This document shows, piece by piece, positions 47,669 to 58,275 of a DNA stretch of 64,000 nucleotides (position 1 is the first letter of the stretch; each line of letters opens with the position of its first letter). Source of the DNA: Monosporascus cannonballus (Eukaryota > Ascomycota > Sordariomycetes > Xylariales); NCBI GenBank assembly GCA_004154925.1, contig QJNS01000039.1, positions 127,009 through 191,008 of the forward strand. The letters are read 5' to 3'. Below the pieces are notes generated by a model. It was given only the letters and a program-made list of their open reading frames with translations. It had not been told where the DNA came from and did no database searches. Made by a program: the position numbers and the translations under genes.

Positions 47669-49405
47669 ATGGCTAACATCACGATGAGGCAGTTCCTGAA
47701 CTTAGCGCGCATTGCGGCATTGCTTTACAGCCTCGCCTCCGCGTCGACGGTCATGAGCGGCGCCAACAACCCGCAGTTCCCTGCGGAAATCGTTGTCTAC
47801 TACCCGGGCTCCGATGTCTTCACCAACGCGACGGAGCGCTGGTCTATCTACGCGGCCCCGAACTTTACTGCCGCCGTGAGGCCAAGTAATGAACAGGAGG
47901 TGGCCGAGGTGGTGGGCGAATCTGGAACCCCTTCGCAAAGGCCGAGCTGATGTCAAGTGTTCTAGGTCAAAGCCGCGAGAGCCTCAAACACCCCATTCCT
48001 TGCGACGGGAGGCCGTCACGGCTACGGAACCACGCTGGGCAAACTGCGCAATGGACTGGCCATCGATCTCAGCAAGCTGAACAGCATCGAAATCGACGCG
48101 GCCGAGGAGAGAGCCACGGTCGGGCCCGGGGTCAAGATCGCTGAGCTCACCGCCCTCCTGCAGGAGGCGGGCTTCGAAATGCGTAAGTCGCGGAAGCTCC
48201 TGTTACGTTAGACAGATTTTGTTGACTTCTGAAAGCGGTGGGTTCCTGTCCCAGCGTCGGCGTGATCGGTGCGACGCTCGGAGCCGGTGTCGGACTCTTC
48301 CAGGGCCTCTTCGGCTTGATGATCGACGCCCTCGTCTCCGTGCGACTCGTCACTGCCAACGGGGACGTCGTCGAGGCGTCGGCGTGCTCAAACCAGGAGC
48401 TGTTCTGGGGTATCCGCGGTGCCGGCGCCAATTTTGGCATCATCACGTCGGCGACCTACAAACTCACCAAAGCTGTCAACGGTGGACAGGTCTTCACCGC
48501 AGATGTGATCTACCCGGCCAGCCTGAGGAGAGATTACTTTAATGTCCTAAAGACCTACGAAGACACAATGCCGGCGGAGTTATCTATCAACACTGCCATC
48601 AGTTGGAACGCGGACACTAACGAAGTAAGTTTGAGCATGGGCATCGTTCTACTTTGTATATACGACGCTTACCATCTCTGAAGACGCAAATAATCGGCAC
48701 TTTCGTATATAGTGGCCCCGAGGCGGAAGCCCGACGAGCCCTCGCACCCTTTTTCGACCTCAACCCCCCGGTCGTCCGTAGCAGCGTCGTGCCCTACAGC
48801 GAGGTACCATTCGCCGTACTCTTCGGCATGATTGCCACGCTGAGCGAGCCAGGGAGCATTCACGACATATTCTCGGTCAACGTCCTCCAATTCGCAGTTG
48901 AATCATTTAACACAGCCTTTGACAAGTACGATGCCTTCTATAAGGCACACCCAGATGGCCGCGCGAGCGTCGGCATCCTGGAATCATTTGCGAACCAGGC
49001 CGTGGCCGCGGTGCCGCATGATGCTACCGCGTATCCTTGGAGGGAATCAAAAGGAAACTTGTACGTAAACCTTGACCCCCGATCTATTGATATGTGCTAC
49101 GCGGAACACGACAGATAGCTAACCTTCCTACGAACCTATGTAGTATGTTCCAGATGAGCTGGCCAGAGCTGGGCAACCCCGTAGAGGAGGCGGCGAACGC
49201 GCTCGCTCGGGATCTGCGCCGTGACTTCGCAGCCACCTCGGGATACCCCGACGTCTCAGTGTATGTGAGCTACGCCCACGGCGACGAGAAGATCCAGCAG
49301 ATCTACGGCAAGGGCAAGCTCCCCCGTCTGGTGGCATTGAAGAGGAAATGGGACCCGGATAATGTCTTCGCGTACAACAACGCCCTGCCGACCAAGCTTC
49401 CGTGA
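47669..49405 (+). CDS. Secreted FAD-linked oxidase, berberine bridge enzyme type
   Basis: Five exons: 47669-47911, 47966-48182, 48236-48624, 48684-49060 and 49144-49405, about 495 aa. The last junction is uncertain: 49064/49154 also keeps the frame and gives 493 aa. A hydrophobic N-terminus (residues about 8-26) looks like a signal peptide. The FAD-binding domain has His99 in Gly-Gly-Arg-His-Gly, the 8-alpha-histidyl attachment position. Cys158 in Gly-Ser-Cys-Pro-Ser-Val-Gly lies 59 residues later, the 6-S-cysteinyl position, so bicovalent FAD is likely. The Gly-Ala-Gly-Ala-Asn-Phe-Gly block and the C-terminal Asn-Val-Phe-x-x-Asn are typical of the family. Such enzymes oxidise alcohols or drive oxidative cyclisation (solanapyrone synthase is one). 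Here oxidation of a benzylic alcohol to an aldehyde is plausible. Transposons now flank it on both sides. Confidence 0.9.
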
Positions 49406-49724
49406 GAAGTCTCTAACCGTGAGGGGGAGTCGTGGGGAAAGTCGGGGAGCGGTTGGACTGGGTCGAGTGTATGGGCCGCGTCAGACTAGACCAATCCCTC
49501 GAATTCGTTTAAGACGTCTCGCTTCGTCCGTAATCGTTGTATGCGTAGTTGTTGATTTCGTATGAATGCCGACAGCACCGGGGGAACAAGTACATGCTTA
49601 CGTCCCTGTGTAGTAAGCAGTATTGGGTTGGGTAATAATGGGACACCCCTTCGTCCCGACTGACGATTACGATGGGAAATAAGTGAGTTCTACTATGATC
49701 CCCCAAGGAAGGATCCAGACCGGG
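49406..49724. other. Downstream region of the FAD oxidase
   Basis: About 320 bp, normal composition, no gene seen. It holds the presumed terminator region and ends at the hAT-like relic. Confidence 0.4.
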
Positions 49725-49803
49725 TCCCGGTTTGCACTACCCACCCACCCACGCTAAAATTTCCTACCACGGATATCCGGAGACGGGTTAAAATTTACAT
49801 AGG

Positions 49804-50234
49804 TGTGACGGCTATGCGGTTTAACCAACTATTAAACCTTACGTTGACGGGTTTATGTTAGCAGGAATCTTGTGGGAATCTGAGTAATATATATAATAAT
49901 CGTATTACGTCTTTTAATACCAAAAGTATAAAAACGTATTACAAATAATTGATATTAATAAATATTACAAATTAAAATTATTTAAATTATGGAAATAACG
50001 AACGTATATATCTTTATTCTGGTTTAAGGTGCTTATCATAACTTAATAACATTTTTCTAATTAAATCCTCTTAAGCTCCTTTAAGCCCTTTCTGGTATTT
50101 ATCCGGCTTAAACCCCTTAACCAATTAGGGCCCTTAAGCCCTTTAAGCTAGTTACATAATTTCTTAGCTAAGTCGAAATTTGATTCCTTAGGATCCTAAC
50201 CGTTTCCAAAAGCCAAGACCGTTAAATCATAACA
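49804..50234 (-). repeat. 3' LTR of element E
   Basis: Runs from TGTGACGGC to …CATAACA. The terminal TG…CA is preserved. Confidence 0.88.
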
Positions 50235-50326
50235 GGATCTCCCCCCTTTTAGGATCTTTATCCTTAAAAATCAAATTATTTATCTATTGATTTTTAGTAA
50301 GTAACCTTTTTTTCTTCATATTTATT

Positions 50327-50780
50327 ATGTCGGGTCGCATTAAAAAATCCAGGTTTCGTAAACGTATTAACGTTTTTATTTTTTTAAAACGGATTAACCG
50401 CCTTAGTTTTATTTTGTTTTCGAATATTTTTTATTCCTGCTATAAATTTAAAAACAAAATTTATAAGGCCTATCGCAATTTAAAGAAATATACCTTTTGT
50501 ACCGCTTACGGAGGTCCTTATAATTTTTTTAATCTTTTTGAATTTAAATACTATAAATTGGTTATTAAGGAAAATCGTCTGAAATTAAAAAAACGTATTG
50601 CCGAAAAGGAATTTTTAAAAATTTAATAATACCTTAACGAATTATTTAATCGTTTAAATCGTTTGCGAAAATAAAAGAAATTTTTTCGTTAGCAGGAATT
50701 TAAAATGTTTTACCGCAGTATTCAAGATGCGAAAGTAATAAAGGAATTTAAACGCTTTAAAAAGAAATAAAAACAGTTAA
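50327..50780 (+). pseudogene. Antisense Zn2Cys6-spaced ORF in element E (99 codons still open)
   Basis: Runs opposite to pol and starts Met-Ser-Gly-Arg like the copy in element B. The first 99 codons (50327-50626) are still open; the Leu/Lys/Arg/Glu-rich continuation to about 50780 is broken by stops. At 50432-50521 the six positions are at CX2CX6CX8CX2CX6C. Only the fifth is Cys and the others are Tyr, so a zinc cluster could no longer form. The start is within 100 bp of the LTR, which could supply a promoter. Confidence 0.55.
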
Positions 50781-53700
50781 AGGCTGCCGTTATAATTACT
50801 ACGTTAACACGTATTACGGCTAATTGGCCCGATATCTCGGTTACCGACTGGTCGGCTGTTAATTAGGACGCGTTTATCGTTGTTGGTAAAAGTTCTTTAA
50901 TAGGCGCTGGGCGCTAATAAGATTCTTGGCGAATTCCTAGGTATTTTCGAAATCTGGGTATTTTATCCATTTGATTAGGTATTAAATAAATCTGCTTTGT
51001 TTTCGTATATCGAGGATTTTCTTTACCTTATATATTTGTTCGTTTTCCATTTCCATATCGTTTTATATTATATATACTTTGATTATATTTACTGTTAATT
51101 CGAATAAAAAAATATGAAAAATTAGATAACGTTTAACTTTTGGTAAAAGTTTTAATTAATACTTATTTTTTAAGATTTTCTTAGCAATTTTATATAGACC
51201 GATATATTTAAAATTAAGTTTTTTGCTAAATTGCTTTATTTAAATATTTTTAATAATAAAAAAAACTATTTTCCCTTTTTCAAAAGTTAATTCTTTTAAC
51301 CTTTTTTGGTTATAATACTTGCTTATTTAATTCCGTACGAATTTTAGTTTTATCTTTATCTTCTAATATAATTATCGTAATTGTTTTAATAAAAAAATTG
51401 TTTTAATATTAATTAGACCGTTATTACGTATTTTTTTGTAAATTTCTGAAATAAAACCAAAATTTACGTTCGCAGGTATTATTTTGATATTTTCGTAATA
51501 ATTAGTATTATAAGCTATTTATGCGATTAGTAATTTTTTAACTTAATTATTTTGCTTATAATTAATGTAATATCGTAAATAAGTTTTTAAAATTTGGTTT
51601 ATTTATTTCATTTATTTATTTATTTAAATTTTAAATATATTAAATAATTTGTGATTTAAGTTTATTTATATTATTAAACTTTATTAAAACTTTTATATAA
51701 ATATTAATCCTTTATTTAATATAATTTCTATAAATAATTAGTATATACTGAAAATATGTTTAAAAAATATATATTACTTATTCGGGTATATATTTTTATA
51801 ATATAATAAGAAATAAAAACATTTCGTAAATTAATCGACGATTACGAAAATACTATCGAAATATATTTTTGTATTTAGGTTTTTTAACATAAAAAGTTTG
51901 GTAATAAAATCAAATATAACTAAATATTATGGTCGCTTTGCAATTAATAATGGCTGTAAGTTTCCGTATGGTTTATATCGTCGAATCTTTGTTCTATCGC
52001 AAATATCATATTGCCGTATAACTTTTTATATTGTTAATTTTATTTTAGGAAAGGAATATATACGTTAAAATTATTTTAAAGTTTTATGGATCTTTGGATA
52101 TCCATATAATTAATGTTCGTATATTTTTTGTACTATATCTTTTTAATATTTTTTAAAACTTATATTTTATTCATTTTTTAATTTTCTGGAATATTATTAT
52201 TATATTATTAAATTTTTTGATATATATCTAAAGGTACTACTCGAATTATCGTAATTTGTTATAAGCATAAATATCTTTTTATAGTAATATCGAAAATTAT
52301 ATAATTAATTTTAATTAATTTCTTTTCGAGGTTTAATTATTTACTTAAAGTATTTATTTTGCCGTTTTTTTAAATCTTTTTTATAAATAATAACAAAATC
52401 GAAGTTCGCCAATTTTTCCGCGTAATAAAGCTGTTATTTTGTAAGTTTTTTGGTCGTAATAAATCGGGTAAGATTTTAATAATCCATATAAACCTTAATT
52501 TAGTACAAATTTCATTTTAAAAAATATTTTAATTCCCGAAATGCTATAATAATAACCATAAATTCTTTATTTAAAATGCCGTAGTTAAATTTAGTTCTTT
52601 TTAATTTATATAAAAAGAATATAATAAAATGTAATTTGCTTTAATTATTTCGTTACCTAATTATTACGTTTAATACGTAATTCGAAATATTAGTTTTTAA
52701 TTTAACGAAGCGGTTTGGATCGTACATAATTAATATTAATTCGTTAATAATTATATACTTAATATTCTGAAATACTTTTTCCGTATCTGGCATTTATTTG
52801 AATTTAATTCTTTTTTCGTAAAATTCGTTAAGGATATAATTATTTTACTAAAGTTTCGAATAAATTTCCTGTAATAATTAACAAATCCAAAAAATACCTA
52901 TACCTTTTTAATTATCGTTAATATTTGCTATTTTATAACTGTAACGATTTTTTTAAGGCCCATTTTAATATGTTTTGAAGTAATAATATATTCCAGATAT
53001 TCCATTTTTTATGTATGTAATTAATTTTTTTCCGCGTTAATAAATAACCTTATGTCTTATAAAACTTAAAAAATTTTATAAACGTATTTTGCGTATACCT
53101 TTTCCGTTTTCGAAAAAATAAAAATATTATTAAAATAGCAAATAACGAAAATATCGAAATATTTTCGTAATACGTAATTAATTATTCGTTAAAAAGTTAT
53201 TAGTACGTTTATAAATCCTATTAATATAACTAAATATTCAAATAATTCGTATTTCGTTTTAAAAGTTATTTTTTATTCGTATCTTTTTTAATCTTAATAA
53301 GGTTATATTTATTTTTGAAATCGAATATTATGAATTATTTAATTCCATAAAATTAATTTTTTATTTCTGTAATCAGGGTTAATAATTAATTACAACTTGT
53401 AATTTTTTATTTTTTTAAAGTACGAAAATATTAGATATCCTATTAATAATTTTGCAAGTTAATTTTTTTTGTAACCGATTTTCTAGGTATTCTTTATGAA
53501 TACGTAATTTATCTTTGCTGAAATTATAAATAAGGTAAAATTTTGTCGAGAATCCTGTTTTAAAAATTATTTCATAATTTTATTCGTTATATTCTAATAA
53601 TTTCGTATCGAATTCCTTTTTAAACAGTTATTCGTATTTATGGTATTATGGTAGCATATTGGTTAAACTTTCTAATTTCTGGGGTTATTATTTTTTTAAA

Positions 53701-56167
53701 ATCGTTATCTAATTGCTTTAATTTCGTTTTAATGGTAATAATAATACGTTATATTTCTTTAATGCCCATTTTTTTTCTTATATCTTATTCCTTTAGGTAA
53801 TAAGGTATTTATTATATTTTTATGCCTGCATTTGTCGCTATTATTGATCGAATATTAAAAATTTTTTTATCTGTTAATAGAGTATAAGGTAAATTGTTCC
53901 TGGTTAATTTTTTTATTAATCAAAATTCCGTACTAATATATTTATAATAATCCTAAGATTATATCGTAATTTCCGAATAAAACGATATTAAAGCCAACTA
54001 TTTAGTATTATCTTTGGATAAAAATCTTAAAATAATTAATCTTACGTAAAACTTTTCCGTTATCGTAAACAAATTCCTAACTTTCGGCATTTATTGCTAT
54101 ATAAGATTTTAACTTATATCTTTATAGCAGTTTAAACTTATTAATTACATTCAGTATAATATAATTTCCGTCTAAAATTCCGTAATTTACTATTACGGTA
54201 TACCAATACGTTCCGATTCGTATTTCTAAGGTAATAAAGTTATTAACATCTTTTATTATTACGTTTAAAACTCTTTTTAAGAATTCTTTTTAATTTTTTT
54301 AGATTTTATTATCTTACGGCTTTTTTATAAATAACTTTTTTCTTTTAACTCCTATTCGAATTTATCGAACTTTTTTTATATTTCTTCGTTTAATTTGTTA
54401 AGCTGCTATATTTATCGTTATTGCCGGCGTACTATTTCTTTAAGCGATATTAATTATTTCTAATTCTTTTCAATTTTTTTCTTTATTAAATAAATTGTTT
54501 TCTCGTATTAACGATTATATCCTATTATATATCGTCCTAATTATCGTTTTAAAAATCTTTTATAAATTAACGTATTTCTTCCTTAATAATTTTTCTTTTT
54601 TCAAAATCCGCAATAAATATTAACTGAAAATAAAAATCTGTAATAACTTTTTAATAATATTTTTTTACCGTACGCTAAATTAACTTTTTTTTCGTTTAAT
54701 AATTATACCATTTATAATAACAAAAAGGGTTTTTTACGAGCACTATTTTTTTTCAGGCCAGTTTTTTATTTCGGCCAGCTACTGGATATTTCCTAGGGCT
54801 ATAAATCGAAAATATCGATATTATTATTTATTATCCTTATTATTTCCGGTACGATTTGGAAAATCGAATCCCTTATAATATATACGGGTAATTCGTTTAT
54901 GGATATGCTATTTTTATTTTTCGTAATCGGAATATTCCCGTTATCGACAATATATAGCATATATCCTGCCGTATCGATTAAGGGTTCCGGGACAAATTTT
55001 TTTTATCTAGTTCTGGTATTTACGTAATTATTCTTATAATGCTTTTTATCGTATTCGCAATATTTGTTAAGCCAGCTTTTTGGCTTCTTATATTTTTTGT
55101 CGGATTTTTTGTCGTAATGGTCCTTATTAGACCTTTTATCGTAAACCTAATGCATATTTGGCTTAAATTATGTTAATAACTTTGTTATCGTTTCCTTAAT
55201 TATTCTTAAATTGTTCCTCCGGTATAAAGGTCTAATTATCTTACCGTAACTTCTTGGGTTTTCTATATTTGTAAACTTTATATCCCATTTTGCCATAATT
55301 AAAGCATTTAATCTGGCTTTAATCTTATTTGTGGATAACGCTAAGTTCTATAGGTCCTGGCACCGTTCCGTAAGAAATAAAAGATACGTTTCGTTTTTTC
55401 TCCTAATTAAATTTATATCCCGAACGTAAAACATATTATCTCTTTTTTTCTTATTATCTTTTAAATTGTCGATTGTTAATCTTGATTACCCTTACGATAT
55501 ACCGGTCCAAGGCAATTAATCGTTCGATCCGAATAATTTTATTCTTTATATTATCTTTTAACCTTTTATAAAGTATGTTAATAAAAGCGTTAATTTCGTT
55601 ATCTTTTTATCCGACTTTAGCCGCAAAACTTTTAAAGGTTATAACGTACTTAAACGCGGGTCCTTTTTATCGAAATTAAAAAAATTATTAAGCCGTAAAT
55701 CGTTTTTTATCCGGATTACCGAAATTATCGCGTACTTTATTTTCGAAATTAATATAAAGTAAAAAAATCTTATTAATAAGATTTTCCTTATTTAGCTTTC
55801 TTATTTCTAGGAAATTTTTTATAATAAGCTTAAACCAGTTAGCCGTATTTTCCGTTAAGCATATTCCTATTGTTAGAACCTAATTCGTTAAATTATTAAA
55901 ATCCAGAAAGCGAAAGTAAACTTATGCCTAAATTAAGAAGGTTTAAAGATTACCTTTTTTATTATAAGGCTCCGGCTTTTTAAGTTTTATACGGGCGAAA
56001 AAAAGTTAGGTAAATGGCATAACTTTAATTTGTTAAATCTTTTTTTCCAATTCCCGAATTCGAGCCTAAAACTGCTAAATAAGGGTTTCCTAAATACTGA
56101 TTAATATTTTAATAATATTAAATATTGTTTAGAGTTTAACGGTATTACTAAATAAGAATTTATAACG

Positions 56168-56599
56168 TATAACGGCTATGCGGTTTAATTAATTATTAAA
56201 TCTTAAGTAGACGGGTTTATATTAACAGAAATTTCGTAAAAATCTAAGTAATAAATATAGTAATCGTATTACATCTTTTAATACTAAAAGTATAAAAGCG
56301 TATTATAAATAATTAATATTAAGAAATATTATTAACAAAAGTTATTTAAATTATAAAAATAACGAACATATATATCCTTATTTTGGCTCAAGGTGTTTAT
56401 CATAACTTAACGACACTTTTTTAATTAAGTTCCCTTAAGTCTCTTTAAGCCTCTTTTGGTGTTTATCCGGCTTAAGCCCCTTTGACTAATTAGGACCCTT
56501 AAGCCCTTTAAGCTAGTTACGTGATTTCTTAGCTAGGTCGGGGTCTGATTCCTCAGGATCCCGACCGTTTCCAGAAGCCAAGACCGTTAGGTCATAACA
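56168..56599 (-). repeat. 5' LTR of element E
   Basis: 432 bp. It starts TATAACGGC (RIP form of TGTGACGGC) and ends CATAACA, followed by ATAGG. Confidence 0.88.
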
Positions 56600-57767
56600 A
56601 TAGGTGGTTAATAGGGGGTACGGAGGTAAAATAAAATTACCTACGGACTAATTATTTGTAAGTATCTAAAATACCGAATTACTTGTAATATCGATAACGT
56701 TTCCAATTTAATTAAAATACGGAAATTTTTATTATTTAATTTTTTTAATTTTAATATATAATTTTATATATGTAAATATTTTAACGAAAATACGGATTAT
56801 TATATAAATTAATATATATTCGAAAATATATCCTAGTATTCGTAAATAATTAATTCGGGGGTGGGTAATTGTAGACATTTTTGGGAAAACGCTAAGACCA
56901 CCCACGGTTACCCACCCACTGTCGTGGGTAGTCCGTGGGTACCCATGGGGTACCCATTGCAAACCCTAGACCGGGATGCTGTTGCCGTGAAAATTGTTAG
57001 ACTCACCGACCTTGGGAGCGTTTCCATAGAGCCATGGCCTTGGTGTCGTAATTGTCTCCTGATAACTAAGCAGTAGCGAAGCAGTACATTGGTTCAAGCA
57101 AACTCCGCGGTGTCACCTCACGTACATTCTCGAATTCGGGGACAACTGAGGGGCTATTTACCTACTCTTCACTTCCGCGCTCTCGTCGGGCCGGGGAGCT
57201 ACAGTGGCGCAGGATTATGCACCTTTCAATCATCTGCGCGCTGATGCAAGGGATGGGTAACATAAACGACATAAAGTGCAACGTCCCCGCTAAAGTCAAT
57301 CGGTGGGGGGCATCATCTATAGATTATCCTCTAATGGACACATCCAGTCCTACGACTACGACGACCTTGGCACGATGTAACTAGGAGATCCTTCGGTGAA
57401 ACTTTAACACACCTATCTATCTACACATAATAGAGCAAGAGTGAGGGATATCGGGCTTCGCGTTCGAGGTGGGAGGAAATCCGGCGGGGTGTCGGACTTT
57501 TCGGCAGTTGACACGGACTTAGGGTGGGGGAGCGGTCAGATATCGGGGACATCAGTTGTGTTGTTGTATTAGCCTAATTCTTGTGTTATCGCACGCGTAC
57601 TACTTTTAGGTATCTAGCCTAGCTACGGAACATATATACTCTGATTAGAAAGGTGGGATGCCCTGGTTTTTACGTACTGAGCTTGCGGAGGGAGTGGACG
57701 AAAGTTATTATTATGTCGCGGTTGTTTTATTGCTGGGAGCCGACTTCCCAAATAGGAAAGTAAGCGA

Positions 57768-57790
57768 ACTCTATGCGAGGGATGCGCAAG
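57768..57790 (+). repeat. 23-bp direct repeat, copy 1, upstream of the regulator gene
   Basis: Identical 23-mers at 57768-57790 and 57996-58018, beginning ACTCTATGCG and ending GATGCGCAAG, 228 bp apart. The sequences around them do not match, so this is not a longer duplication. It could be a regulatory site or a mobile-element footprint. Confidence 0.8.
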
Positions 57791-57995
57791 CAGGCCGAAC
57801 CAGCCGTTGTACGCAAAGGGAGGGGTCCCAATCCGTCGGGGGGTAACTTCCGGTAGGCGGGCCCTCCGTCACCCTACACGGACTTGGCTACTGATGAACG
57901 GCCCAGCCCGGTGAAACCCCAACGGTGCATCATCGTCTTGGTATCAAGCTAGGGTGTGGAACAGCTGCCAAATGGCGGGTGACATAGATGCAGAC

Positions 57996-58018
57996 ACTCT
58001 ATGCGAGGGATGCGCAAG
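57996..58018 (+). repeat. 23-bp direct repeat, copy 2, upstream of the regulator gene
   Basis: Second exact copy of the 23-mer at 57768-57790, about 260 bp before the regulator start codon. Confidence 0.8.
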
Positions 58019-58234
58019 AGTTATGCATTCAGGGGCCGCATAGTGGAGCAGAAAATTAATTGGTCCACCAACACTCCAACATGAACAACATTGGTAAAAT
58101 AACAATAATGATGATAAGGATATTAACAGAGTGGAAAGCGGCTTTAATATTTCAGAAACAATAATAAATATACTAGTTGCAATTATAATTCGGCCATTGC
58201 ATACGGCGTACATATTCTATGTCTCCCGGTAGAT

Positions 58235-58241
58235 CGGTACC
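58235..58241. promoter_or_regulatory. CGGTACC word next to the regulator start
   Basis: The same CGGTACC core as in the PKS/SDR promoter (27557-27563, 27651-27657), 35 bp before the preferred ATG. It may allow autoregulation; weak evidence. Confidence 0.3.
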
Positions 58242-58275
58242 ATACCTCCTGTTCATAAGCGTGATAATAACAGAA

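Larger units (their letters stand above)
49804..56599 (-). mobile_element. Element E: full-length Ty3/Gypsy retrotransposon with 5-bp target duplication
   Basis: Minus-orientation element with LTRs at 49804-50234 (3' LTR) and 56168-56599 (5' LTR), 431 and 432 bp. ATAGG flanks both ends (49799-49803 and 56600-56604). Gag-pol on the minus strand is heavily RIP-altered. The reverse transcriptase catalytic block near 53122-53138 reads Tyr-Phe-Asn-Asn, both Asp having become Asn through G-to-A. Its U3 (rich in CTTAAG/CCTTTAAGCC words) differs from those of A and B/C. It separates the FAD oxidase from the regulator gene by 6.8 kb. Confidence 0.92.
49725..56969. mobile_element. Putative hAT-like relic split by element E
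   Basis: The left piece (49725-49798) starts with GGTTTGCA-containing sequence and ACCCACCC repeats. The right piece (56605-56969) ends …TGCAAACCCTAG and is full of direct and inverted CCCAC/GTGGG and GGGTACCC words. The GGTTTGCA / TGCAAACC ends are inverted, and ACCGGG flanks both outer edges (49719-49724 and 56970-56975). That would be six bases of a possible 8-bp target duplication. With element E removed it would be about 440 bp, a non-autonomous size. No transposase is seen. Confidence 0.45.
56970..58218. other. Upstream region of the Zn2Cys6 regulator
   Basis: About 1.25 kb of normal composition with no recognisable gene; a frame at 57658-57846 is unsupported. It contains an exact 23-bp direct repeat listed separately. 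Confidence 0.4.

Noticed and set aside
56732..57076. Overlapping frames on both strands in the GGGTACCC-rich stretch
   Set aside because: They arise from the palindromic repeats of the hAT-like relic and are not protein-like.
57000..57100. Possible tRNA B-box (GGTTCAAGC) near 57090
   Set aside because: No matching A box or cloverleaf could be formed around it.
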